Below are positions 17,842 to 26,431 of a stretch of DNA of 64,000 nt, piece by piece. The notes under the pieces are model-generated. The model saw nothing but the letters and a program-made list of their open reading frames with translations, made no database searches and was not told where the DNA came from. Positions within the stretch are counted from its first letter, which is position 1. Each line of letters begins with the position of its first letter. Position numbers and translations under genes: made by a program. Source of the stretch: Candidatus Harpocratesius repetitus (GTDB lineage Archaea > Asgardarchaeota > Lokiarchaeia > Sigyniarchaeales > Promethearchaeaceae); NCBI GenBank assembly GCA_021498095.1, contig JAIZWK010000001.1:1785666-1849665 (forward strand), read 5' to 3'.

Positions 17842-19038
17842 ATGAATTTTACCCGCACCCAATTTGAAAATACTCTTGATCGAACACATTCATTTTCCAT
17901 TAAATGGGATCCTGATTTTATGATTGAAAGATTTGGAACTTCAGATTTACTACCATTTAATCATGCAGAAATGGATTTTGAATGCCCACTTCCGATTCAG
18001 AAAGCAGTTCAATCTCGGGCAGAACACGGTATTTACGGTTATACTTTGGTTCCTCAAGAATATTATAATGCAGTTATCTCTTGGTATAAAACACGTCATC
18101 AACTTTCAATCAATACAGAAGAAATTCTCTATTCAACAGGGGTTATTTTTAGTTTACGTAATGTAATTCAATTTTTTACGCAGCCTGGAGATGAAATCAT
18201 GCTTTTTACTCCAATCTATAGACCTCTTGCCGAGGCTGTTACTGATCAGCAGCGAAAATTAATTACTGTTCCCTTACGGATAGATAAGAATTATTATTCC
18301 ATGGATTATGATGCTATAGAGAAAATTGTGGCTTCTAATCGCATTAAACTTTGCATTATCTGTAATCCACATAATCCAGTAGGGAGAGTGTGGCGACGGG
18401 ATGAATTGATTCGATTGGGGGATATTTGTCTTGCTAATAACATTTTAATTGTTTCTGATGAAATTCACTGCGATCTTACTGCAAAAAATCATTCTTACAC
18501 TTCAATTTTAAATGCTTCTTATGAAATCAGCCAAAATGCAATCATGATAAGTTCATATACAAAAACTTTCAACACATCAGGGTTAAAAACCGCTAATATT
18601 TTTATTAAAAATCCTTCATTACGGAAATCCTTTTTCAATTTTTACAAAAAAAAATTTGTCTATGCTCCAAATGTATTTGGAATTATTGGGCTCATTGCTG
18701 CATATACTCAGTGCGCTCAATGGGTAGATCTTTTAACACAATATTTGGATGAGAATTATGAATTTGCCTGTAATTTTATTAATGATCATGAAATTCCTAT
18801 TACAGTAATGCCTCGGGAAGGAACACCCTTACTTTGGTTGGATTTTCGAGATTTTCCTTATCCATCTGAAGATGTATTTAAAATGTTATTGACTAAAGCT
18901 CATATTATTTCGTATGATGGTCGAGATTTTACAGCTAACGGGGAAGGATTTCAAAGATTAAGTTTGGGATATCCTAGAAAAATCTTGAAAGAAGGATTGA
19001 GTCGAATTCTCACAGTGTATAAAAATATAGAGAAATAA
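17842..19038 (+). CDS. MalY/PatB-type PLP-dependent aminotransferase or C-S lyase
   Basis: A 398-residue fold-type I PLP enzyme. The substrate-site pattern near the N terminus (WDPDFMIERFG, then LPFNHAEMDFECP) is typical of MalY/PatB C-S lyases, which split cystathionine or cysteine. The cofactor motifs are CNPHNPVGRVW (near 172-182), DEIHCDL and the PLP lysine in SSYTKTFNTSGLK. Length matches the family (about 390). A beta-lyase role in methionine or cysteine metabolism is the best guess; class I transaminase activity cannot be excluded. It is a single gene preceded by an AT-rich leader. Confidence 0.85.
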   Translation: MNFTRTQFENTLDRTHSFSIKWDPDFMIERFGTSDLLPFNHAEMDFECPLPIQKAVQSRAEHGIYGYTLVPQEYYNAVISWYKTRHQLSINTEEILYSTGVIFSLRNVIQFFTQPGDEIMLFTPIYRPLAEAVTDQQRKLITVPLRIDKNYYSMDYDAIEKIVASNRIKLCIICNPHNPVGRVWRRDELIRLGDICLANNILIVSDEIHCDLTAKNHSYTSILNASYEISQNAIMISSYTKTFNTSGLKTANIFIKNPSLRKSFFNFYKKKFVYAPNVFGIIGLIAAYTQCAQWVDLLTQYLDENYEFACNFINDHEIPITVMPREGTPLLWLDFRDFPYPSEDVFKMLLTKAHIISYDGRDFTANGEGFQRLSLGYPRKILKEGLSRILTVYKNIEK

Positions 19039-19055
19039 AATTTTATTTCGTTTTT
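19032..19055 (+). terminator. AT-rich palindrome with T-run
   Basis: GAAATAAAATTTTATTTC is a perfect 9+9 palindrome overlapping the stop codon of the lyase gene and is followed by a run of five Ts. It could act as a weak terminator; AT content makes chance possible. Confidence 0.35.
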
Positions 19056-19227
19056 CTTCTTCACAAAAAATCGAATACAGAAAGAATTTTATTTGCCAAG
19101 CAAAAGTTGAATGCTAAACAGTTACATGTCATCATTCTAAAATTCCAAAGCGGAAGAAATTTAACATCACAACAACAAATAATCATATTGAAATTACTGT
19201 AACAGTTAAAAATTATTGGGAAAAAAA

Positions 19228-19761
19228 ATGACGGGAAACTATCTGTTTAAACTGATCATCGCAGGTAGCGGTGGAAGCGGAAAAACTACATTATTACGGC
19301 GATATACTACTGGGCTCTTCAGCGGTTCTACAAAAATGACAATTGGTGTTGACTTTTCAGTTACTCAATGCAAAACATCTAAAGATCAGAATGTGACCTT
19401 GCAAATATGGGATTTTGGCGGTGAAAACAGGTTTAGATCGCTTCTTCCAAGTTTTTGTTTAGGTGCTAGTGGATGTTTAATGTTGTTTGACCCGTTACGT
19501 CCCGCTACATTTCACGAATTAGAGGAATGGGTAGATATCGTGCAATCGAATACCAAAAACATCCCTATTCTCCTTCTCTCTTCAAAACATGATTTGATAG
19601 ATGAAGGTCATCCATTCTCAGTTGCTAATTCTGATATTGAAGCATTTGTTGAAAAGCACAAATTGGCAGGATACATTCATGTATCGTCGAAAACTGGCCT
19701 TAATGTTGCTCAATCATTTACAAAAATCTCAGAATTAATGATTGAAAAAAATGCGGGGTGA
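19228..19761 (+). CDS. Rab/Arf-like small GTPase
   Basis: A compact Ras-superfamily GTPase of about 177 residues. G1 is GSGGSGKTT, switch I is MTIGVDFS (Rab-like), G3 is WDFGGENRFR, G4 is SSKHDL (NKxD with Ser for Asn) and G5 is VSSKTG. In G3 the position of the Ras catalytic Gln is Glu, so intrinsic GTP hydrolysis may differ from Rab. There is no C-terminal Cys for prenylation; the protein ends KNAG. Such GTPases are abundant in Asgard archaea and may act in membrane dynamics, but no role is shown here. The frame opens with TTG at 19216; the ATG at 19228 (MTGNYLF) is the more likely start. Confidence 0.88.
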   Translation: MTGNYLFKLIIAGSGGSGKTTLLRRYTTGLFSGSTKMTIGVDFSVTQCKTSKDQNVTLQIWDFGGENRFRSLLPSFCLGASGCLMLFDPLRPATFHELEEWVDIVQSNTKNIPILLLSSKHDLIDEGHPFSVANSDIEAFVEKHKLAGYIHVSSKTGLNVAQSFTKISELMIEKNAG

Positions 19762-19837
19762 TTTTACGCCAATCGCAAATCGAGTTTTCGATGTTTTTTT
19801 TTAATTCATTGCACATTTTCTTCTTTTTCCCATATAG

Positions 19838-20461
19838 ATGCAAAGTTCAGAGAATTTTATAAAAATGGATGAGATTTTTAGCACAATGACAGAACATGAA
19901 GACCTAAACATACAATCTCTTAAGATTGTAGTCTCTGGAAAAAATCCATCAAAAAAAACAATATTACATTTATTAAAAAAGCTAAATCTTAGCCGAAATA
20001 TAATTAATCATCAAATTGCTGTAATGAAGAAAGCAGTTAGTTTAGCATATAATATAACCAAGGTTGAAGTTAATATAGAAATAGTTCGAATTGGAGCGTT
20101 GGTACATGATATTGGGCGTTATAAAACCCATGATATGAGCCATGGAGTAGAAGGAGGTAAATTACTTCGAAGGCTTGGATTTTCAGAAAATATTGCTCGA
20201 ATTGCTGAAACACATTCATTAGCTGGATTAACTGCTGAAGAAGCAGTAACTTTTAATCTTCCTGCTAAGAATTATCTTCCTCAAAGTATTGAAGAGAAAC
20301 TTGTATGTTTGGCGGATAAATATCACATGGGAACTAGAAAAGTAACTATTGAAAAGCGGTTTGAAAAATGGTTTTTGAAATATGGTGAAACCCCATTTTT
20401 ACAAGAACAACTTAAACGGGCTAAATTACTAGAAGAAGAAATATTGCGGTTGATTTTTTGA
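19838..20461 (+). CDS. HD-domain phosphohydrolase
   Basis: About 200 residues with an HD domain: the first His is in SRNIINHQIAVMKKA, the metal pair is VHDIGRYKTHDMSHG, followed by a further His in AETHSLAG and an Asp in CLADKYHMG. The family hydrolyses nucleotides or cyclic phosphates with divalent metals; the layout is that of the small archaeal HDIG proteins (COG1418-like). A 40-residue N-terminal helical part precedes it. Start is uncertain among ATGs at 19838, 19865 and 19886. It lies 76 bases after the GTPase gene on the same strand. Confidence 0.8.
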   Translation: MQSSENFIKMDEIFSTMTEHEDLNIQSLKIVVSGKNPSKKTILHLLKKLNLSRNIINHQIAVMKKAVSLAYNITKVEVNIEIVRIGALVHDIGRYKTHDMSHGVEGGKLLRRLGFSENIARIAETHSLAGLTAEEAVTFNLPAKNYLPQSIEEKLVCLADKYHMGTRKVTIEKRFEKWFLKYGETPFLQEQLKRAKLLEEEILRLIF

Positions 20462-20626
20462 GAATATAATTTTATGAGCAATCCTTTTTTAAAGTGGTAT
20501 ATTATAAAATTTTAGTTTTAAAGATATGTTAATAGAAGTTGAAAAATCTTGAAAAGATGTTTTAGGTGAAATAATATTCCATCGAATTATTATTTTCAAT
20601 CTCCTATTTGGAAATTTCAAGCACAG

Positions 20627-21112
20627 ATGGATCTCCCTTTTCTTCCCACACCACAACCTGTAATTAAACGAATTTTTTATTTTTTAAATAATAAAATAAC
20701 TTTGAAAGGTAAAAGTTTGGTAGATTTAGGTGCAGGGGATGGTCGGGTGGCAATTTTCGTTGCAAAAGAGTATTTTATGCAATCTAGTGCTGTTGAAATC
20801 AATCTTGAAATGCTACAAACAATAAAGGATACAATCGCTCAAATTGATTCAGATAAAGACAAATTGACTGAAAGGATAAGAGTTATTGAAGCTGATTTGT
20901 TTAACTTTGATGTATCATCCTTTGATGTTGTTTACACATATCCCTTTCCAAAATGCATTCGTTCATTTATTCACATTTTTCACCAAATGAAAAAAGGTGC
21001 TTACATGATTTGTATTCGATGGGCTTTGGAGCCTGAGCAAATTTTACCATTTGAATTGTATGATCTTACTGAAATTGCTCAATTCCCTGTGTATATTTAT
21101 CGAAAAGGTTAA
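20627..21112 (+). CDS. SAM-dependent methyltransferase
   Basis: A 161-residue class I methyltransferase. Motif I is LVDLGAGDGRVAIF (about residues 30-43), the acidic residue binding the ribose is the Glu in AVEIN, and later motifs are VIEADLFNF and FDVVYTYPFP. The N terminus (PFLPTPQPVIKRI) and the ending resemble short prokaryotic relatives of the FAM173 lysine methyltransferases, but I would not name a substrate. A single gene, convergent with leuD. Confidence 0.8.
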   Translation: MDLPFLPTPQPVIKRIFYFLNNKITLKGKSLVDLGAGDGRVAIFVAKEYFMQSSAVEINLEMLQTIKDTIAQIDSDKDKLTERIRVIEADLFNFDVSSFDVVYTYPFPKCIRSFIHIFHQMKKGAYMICIRWALEPEQILPFELYDLTEIAQFPVYIYRKG

Positions 21113-21153
21113 ATATTTTGCTTAGTTAAACTAAAAATTTTCCAAAAGAATAA

Positions 21154-21684
21154 TCACAAATGTAAGCGTTCTTTTATTACTTGAATTGCACCACCTTTTT
21201 CAATATAGCGAAGAATAAACGGTGAAAAATTGGAAAATTTGAAGATTTGTTGGGTATTCAAGTTTTTCATTGTTCCTTGAATGAGATCGATCCGTAATTT
21301 GTCCCATTGTTTCCCAATGGTTTGTGAAGCGGGAAATTTAATTACAGGAAGTCCTAAGTTTATTGCATTACGAAAGAAAATACGGGCAAAACTTTCTGCA
21401 ATAATCGCCCGAATTCCCAATTCTTTCAAAACAAAAACTGCTTCTTCACGACTGGAACCACAGCCGAAATTTTTTCCCGCAATGATTATATCTCCTTTTT
21501 GAACTTGTTTTGCAAAATTTGGAATTACAGATTCTAAAGTTGCTTCTAGCAATTTAGTATAGTCTTGTTCTGTTAAAACATGCGAGGGAACAATCAGATC
21601 TGTATCAATTGAATCACCCACGCGCCAAACACGACCTTCAACTATTGGTGAGAAGAGGGGAGAATTGTGTATCATGGATATCAT
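21154..21684 (-). CDS. leuD: 3-isopropylmalate dehydratase small subunit (LeuD-type)
   Basis: A 176-residue aconitase-family swivel subunit. It has the family patterns DSIDTDLIVPSHVL, KNFGCGSSREEAV and FARIFFRNAINLGLPVI. With the large subunit encoded immediately upstream (18-base gap), it isomerises 2-isopropylmalate or a similar hydroxy-acid. The substrate loop after DTD reads SHVLTEQD, so leucine synthesis is the default, but homocitrate- or methylmalate-type substrates cannot be excluded. The nearby branched-chain aminotransferases favour leucine synthesis. Confidence 0.88.
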   Translation of the reverse strand: MISMIHNSPLFSPIVEGRVWRVGDSIDTDLIVPSHVLTEQDYTKLLEATLESVIPNFAKQVQKGDIIIAGKNFGCGSSREEAVFVLKELGIRAIIAESFARIFFRNAINLGLPVIKFPASQTIGKQWDKLRIDLIQGTMKNLNTQQIFKFSNFSPFILRYIEKGGAIQVIKERLHL

Positions 21685-21702
21685 CTTTATTATTGTTAAA
21701 TA

Positions 21703-23103
21703 CTAAATTCTTGTTTTTTCTTGTGGAGGGCTTGTAATATGTCCCGTTATGGCTGAAGCAGCCACAGTGGCGGATGATGCAAGATAAGTCTGTGAGCTCG
21801 GATCACCCATTCTTCCCTTAAAATTACGATTCGAGCTGCTTATACAAATCTCATCAGGACCCAATACTCCCATATGGCCGCCAATACAAGGACCACATGT
21901 TGGATACTCAACCATGGCACCCGCTTGAACAAAAATTTCAAGCAATCCTTCATGCATCGCTTTTAAATAAATGTCACGTGAAGCTGGAATAACAATAAAT
22001 TTAACATCTGTAGGAACAGTGTGATTTTTTACAATTCGAGCAGCAATACGCAGATCTTCTAATCTACCATTTGTACATGAACCTAAAAATGCTTCATCAA
22101 TTTCAATTGGTTCCATTTCAGCAACGGGAATAACATTATCTGGGCTATAAGGACGTGCGATCATCGGTTCAATTTCTGATAAATCATATTCTAGTGTTTT
22201 TTTATAGTTATAACCTTTCTCAGGAGAAATAAATCGTGGTGTGTTTGGTGAAATCGGTGCAGAATATGAAGTTTTTGATGAATTCGGTCTTGCTGATTTT
22301 TGTAAAATTGTTTGTAAAGTCGAAGGTGCTTCTGTTGGTGGCGGATGCGCTCTTAACCAGTCCGCTAATAATTTATCTCCTTCAAAAATTCCATTTTTTG
22401 CGCCCATTTCAACCACCATATTGGAGATTGTCATTCGAGAATCTATAGAAATTTGTGAAATTCCTTCTCCACCAAATTCAAATCCATCATAGATTGCCCC
22501 ATCTGTTTTAAAATCTCTAAGCATTTGTAATACAATATCCTTTCCCAAAACATTGGAGTGAAGGTTTCCATGAAAATTTACTCTTATTGTTTCAGGAACA
22601 ACAAACCATAATTCTCCAGTTGCAAAAAGATTAACAACATCGGTTGCTCCAATCCCTGTGCTGAAACAGTTAAATGCGCCATATGTGGTTGTATGTGAAT
22701 CAGACCCTACAATTAACCGTCCAGGTTGGGCAAAACCTTTCTCTGGTAGAACTTGGTGGCATATTCCTTGATTTTGCCCAAAATTCCATTTTATGTGGTA
22801 TTTTTCAGCAAAAGTATTTGCTCGCTGATGCATCTTTGCAGCTCGAACATCTGGAGGGGGAACCCAATGATCTAAGATAAATACAACCTGCTCAGGGTCC
22901 CAAATATGATTTAAACCTAGTTTCTGAAATTCGGGAGCAATTCTTCCACCTAATTGCTCATGAACCATAATATAATCGACACTTACTTGGATAAATTCAC
23001 CTGGTGTAACACTCTTTTCGATTTTGGAAGTCTCAATGTTGTTTTTTTTATTAGTATAAGTTGAAGAAATGTGCTTTGCTAAGATTTTATCACTAATCGA
23101 CAT
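21703..23103 (-). CDS. leuC: 3-isopropylmalate dehydratase large subunit (LeuC-type)
   Basis: A 466-residue aconitase-superfamily [4Fe-4S] subunit. The cluster cysteines are visible in GSCTNGRLEDL (first Cys) and PTCGPCIGGHMG (other two). Other family blocks are VGSDSHTTTYGAF, STGIGATDV and the C-terminal NRNFKGRMGDPSS. A low-complexity Ser/Pro/Thr insertion lies at about residues 255-300 (HPPPTEAPST to SPNTPRF), where most archaeal LeuC proteins are shorter. It is the first gene of a two-gene operon with leuD. The N-terminal 30 residues are poorly conserved-looking, so a later start is possible. Confidence 0.88.
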   Translation of the reverse strand: MSISDKILAKHISSTYTNKKNNIETSKIEKSVTPGEFIQVSVDYIMVHEQLGGRIAPEFQKLGLNHIWDPEQVVFILDHWVPPPDVRAAKMHQRANTFAEKYHIKWNFGQNQGICHQVLPEKGFAQPGRLIVGSDSHTTTYGAFNCFSTGIGATDVVNLFATGELWFVVPETIRVNFHGNLHSNVLGKDIVLQMLRDFKTDGAIYDGFEFGGEGISQISIDSRMTISNMVVEMGAKNGIFEGDKLLADWLRAHPPPTEAPSTLQTILQKSARPNSSKTSYSAPISPNTPRFISPEKGYNYKKTLEYDLSEIEPMIARPYSPDNVIPVAEMEPIEIDEAFLGSCTNGRLEDLRIAARIVKNHTVPTDVKFIVIPASRDIYLKAMHEGLLEIFVQAGAMVEYPTCGPCIGGHMGVLGPDEICISSSNRNFKGRMGDPSSQTYLASSATVAASAITGHITSPPQEKTRI

Positions 23104-23265
23104 AAAAGATCACACCGTAATGAATTATTACCGAGTATATGATTAATTATATAATGAAAGTTTTCTGAAATATCATGCAGAAAATTTTTTTACTTCGTGA
23201 CATTTTAAGTAGTACGCCTTTAATACCTTTTTTCTGTTGTTTTAGTGCAAAGGATGGAAAGAATT

Positions 23266-23913
23266 ATGACTAACATTGTGTTATTTGGAGCACCTGGTGC
23301 TGGAAAGGGAACTTTGGCAGGGAAAATAAAGAAATTTAGTTCCGTGGTGCACATAAGCACGGGAGATTTGTTCCGTGCCAATATTAAGAATGAAACACCT
23401 ATTGGAAAGGAAGCAAAAAGCTATATTGATGCTGGACAACTTGTTCCTGATAGTGTAGTAATAGGAATGGTGAAAGATCGTATTGATCAGCCAGATGTGA
23501 AGGAAAATGGGTTTATGTTGGATGGTTTTCCACGAACATTAGAACAAGCTAAAGCCCTTGATGAAATTGCTTCTTTGGATGTTGTAGTAGTAATTGAAAT
23601 TGCTAAAGAAGATTTAAAAAAGCGAATTTTAGGTAGAAGAAGCTGTCCTAAATGTGGAAAAATCTATAATATTTACAATGATGAATTAAAACCGAAAAAG
23701 GAAGGATACTGTGATGTTTGTGAAAATACAGCTTTAGTGCAACGCTCCGACGATAATGAGGAAACCTTCGAAAAACGCTGGAATACTTATTTAAGTCAGT
23801 CTGAAGCTGTAATTGATTACTATTCCAAGAATGAAGGATTGGTTCAAAAGATCGATGGCACACGCACAATGTCCTACACGGAAGCAGAATTGCGTTCCAT
23901 TCTAAAAATGTAA
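23266..23913 (+). CDS. adk: Adenylate kinase with zinc-type LID
   Basis: The enzyme interconverts ATP + AMP and 2 ADP. The P-loop is FGAPGAGKGT, the AMP site includes STGDLFR and DGFPRT, and the LID starts RRSCPKCGKIYN with a second pair in CDVCENT, giving four Cys for a structural zinc. Length (215 residues) is that of the long-type bacterial/eukaryotic enzyme rather than the short trimeric archaeal AdkA. The frame is open from GTG 23245; ATG 23266 (MTNIVLFGAPG) matches family N termini and follows GGAAAG. ATG 23254 is a weaker choice. Confidence 0.93.
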   Translation: MTNIVLFGAPGAGKGTLAGKIKKFSSVVHISTGDLFRANIKNETPIGKEAKSYIDAGQLVPDSVVIGMVKDRIDQPDVKENGFMLDGFPRTLEQAKALDEIASLDVVVVIEIAKEDLKKRILGRRSCPKCGKIYNIYNDELKPKKEGYCDVCENTALVQRSDDNEETFEKRWNTYLSQSEAVIDYYSKNEGLVQKIDGTRTMSYTEAELRSILKM

Positions 23914-24018
23914 TTATTTTAGAAAATTATTACATATGAACTGATTTTTTATTTCTATTTTTCTTTCTCATTTTTTCTTATTATCTTTTATTTCATTTCG
24001 CTTTGAATTCCTTCGAAG

Positions 24019-25413
24019 GTGTTAGTGTATCCAGCAGATATAATTCGAGAAGTTGAACATGCTAAAAAAATAGGAATTAATTATTCTGCTCCAATAATTG
24101 ACTGGGAAACAATATCTGCCCGAATGTGGAGTCAAATTGATGAATCTAATGAGATTGAAGCAAGCTTGCTTCATGCTCCAAATTTAACCCTTTATAAGGG
24201 TGTGGCAGAGTTTACAGGAAAGTACGAAATGCGTGTGAGATTGAACGCTCCATCGAGTTCAATATTAAAAAAAAAGCAGAGATCTACTCATGTTTTTAAG
24301 GGAAAACGCTTTGTCCTTGCTTCTGGTGGAAGATCTTTTATTCCGCCTATTCCTGGATTATCGGATGTGGATTTCATTACATCTGAAACTTTTTTTGGTT
24401 CAAAATTTCCTAAGAAACCTTGGAAATCACTTATTATAATTGGTGGTGGTGTAATTGCGGCGGAATTTGCTCATATTTTCTCTGCATTTGGAACTAATGT
24501 TAAGATCGTTGAGATGCTTCCTCGACTTGTTCCTACAGAAGAACCTGAAATTAGTGAGATCCTCGAAAAAGAATTTCGTAAACATCTAGATGTGTATCTT
24601 CATGCTAAAGCGGTTAAATTTGAAGAAAAAAATGGAATAAAGGTAGTAACCATCGAAAATTTGGATAATCATGAAATCTCAGAGCTCAAAGCTGAGGCAT
24701 TGATGATTGCAACAGGTCGTCGTTCAAATGCAGATATATTGAAAGTAGAAAATGCAGGTATTAAAACTGATTCTCAAAATTGGATTCGTACAAATGAATT
24801 TCTTGAAACTAATGTTCCAAATATTTGGGCAATTGGAGATGCTAATGGAAAATTCCAATTTCGACACAAAGCTAATCATGATGCGGAAGTTCTTGCACGT
24901 AATATATTTGGAAATCGTGAGAAAGTTCCAGTTGATTACAGTGCTGTGCCTTGGGCGATTTTTGCATATCCTCAAATAGCTCATGTAGGTTTAACTGAAC
25001 AAGAAGCAATTGCTCAAGGTTATAAAATTTACACTGCTGTAAAAACCTATTCCAGTATTGCAAAGGGTTTTGCTATGGGCTTAGATCATTCAGAGGCTCT
25101 GTTTAAATTGGTGGTAAATGAAGATTATCGTATTTTAGGTGCTCATGCAATTGGTCCTCATGCAACAACAATAATACAACAGATGGTATATTTGATGAAT
25201 GCTGGTTTTACCTGTCCCCATGAAGGAGAGTTGGAATTGGATATGTCATTAGCTGACTTAAAAATGACAAATGCTTGTCCAGAAGCAGGATCGTTCATGC
25301 CGATTTACCGCTCTATGGTGATTCATCCAAGTTTAAATGAAGTAGCAGGTTGGGCAATTGGAAATCTACGCCCCGTTAATATCGGTAAAAATCATTCACA
25401 TCATTCACATTAG
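24019..25413 (+). pseudogene. N-terminally truncated flavoprotein disulfide reductase (dihydrolipoamide dehydrogenase-like)
   Basis: The 464-residue frame carries the NAD-binding fold (IIIGGGVIAAEFAHIF), the second FAD contact (NIWAIGDANG) and the dimerisation domain of the family (VPWAIFAYPQIAHVG, IHPSLNEV). It begins in the middle of the redox motif: codons before GTG 24019 read I-P-S-K, the end of G-C-I-P-S-K. The preceding 60 bases are almost pure pyrimidine and encode neither the first FAD-binding GxGxxG fold nor the two redox cysteines. An in-frame TGA (24004-24006) sits where the second Cys belongs. As it stands the enzyme cannot do dithiol chemistry. It may be a recent 5' deletion, an assembly join, or a repurposed protein. 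The tail ends HSHHSH. Confidence 0.75.
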
Positions 25414-25475
25414 GGAAATTTCTATACCTATTTACTCCTTTTTTTATAAAAAAAAATCCATCCATAACTTTATTC

Positions 25476-26285
25476 TTATAGAACAAAAGGGATGATCGCT
25501 TTTCTATCACTCGGATATTCTGAAAAGTGTTCGTGATACCATCGATGATGAGAAATTGCTCGTGGAATTAAGTTGGCAGCAGTCCAAAGCGCAAAAACAG
25601 CTCCAGACACCGTCCAAGTCAAAATTGCCCAGCCTATCCATTCTAATATTTCCCCAAAATAGTTAGGGCATGAAATCCAACGAAAAATGCCACCGTATGG
25701 AATTTTATAACCAGTTTCTCCCGGTTCCCGCAAATTTCTGAGAATATGATCAGAATGAAGATTAATAATAAAACCACAAAACCAAATTGTAGTTCCAATA
25801 ATGAAAAAAGGAGTTAAAAGCCATGATTCGGGGTAGATCGGCTTAATATGGAATAGATAGCGCGCCTGAATATATGAATTCAATCCATTAAACACCATTC
25901 CCATCAGCACGATAGTTATTGGCATTTCTTTTTTTCCCCGAATAAGGAAAGGGTAAATAAAGGCTCGTTGAATGTAATGAATCTCCCAAATCAACAAAAA
26001 AGCTATTGCCACTATTTGCGTTTTTTGCTCACTAATGATGTAAAAAATAAAGAATAGAATGGGAGATACGGCTTCCATAATAATCCATCCTAATTTATTA
26101 TCAATCTGAGGACCCCACTTTTTACTGATGTATCTGCCGTATCCAGCAGTTACAAAAAATAGGCTGATAAAAACGATTATTCCCAAACCAATCATGGTAT
26201 ATTTTAATATTTCATGGAAAAGTGATTCGCTAAATCCTAAAAATGCTAAGATACGATTCATAGAAGAATCCAAATAGTGCAACAT
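25476..26285 (-). CDS. Steroid 5-alpha-reductase-family membrane reductase
   Basis: A 269-residue protein with about seven membrane segments. Its C-terminal half closely follows vertebrate SRD5A1/2 as I remember them: EIHYIQRAFIYPFLIRGK, INLHSDHILRNLREPG, TGYKIPYGGIFRWIS, PNYFGEILEWIGWA and the final HHRWYHEHFSEYP. This region binds NADPH and the enone substrate in steroid reductases; relatives also reduce polyprenols or enoyl lipids. The degree of match is striking for an archaeal gene. It is divergent from a 3-beta-hydroxysteroid-dehydrogenase-like gene, with 146 bases between starts. Start ATG 26285; Met 9 is an alternative. Confidence 0.85.
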   Translation of the reverse strand: MLHYLDSSMNRILAFLGFSESLFHEILKYTMIGLGIIVFISLFFVTAGYGRYISKKWGPQIDNKLGWIIMEAVSPILFFIFYIISEQKTQIVAIAFLLIWEIHYIQRAFIYPFLIRGKKEMPITIVLMGMVFNGLNSYIQARYLFHIKPIYPESWLLTPFFIIGTTIWFCGFIINLHSDHILRNLREPGETGYKIPYGGIFRWISCPNYFGEILEWIGWAILTWTVSGAVFALWTAANLIPRAISHHRWYHEHFSEYPSDRKAIIPFVL

Positions 26286-26431
26286 TAATTAATGGAAGCA
26301 TTCTTCTTTTAAATTAATAATAGGAAGGAAATCTTCATTTCTACATATAATTATGTAGAATTTTATAAGATTGCTTTTCTTTCGATTTTTTTTCTTATAA
26401 ACTCGATAGAATTGGAAGGTATCTTACATTT

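Noticed and set aside
24004..24006. TGA at the Cys position of a GCIPSK-like motif as a selenocysteine codon
   Set aside because: The sequence before it does not encode the rest of the redox motif or the FAD fold; it is a pyrimidine tract, so a broken gene explains the TGA better.
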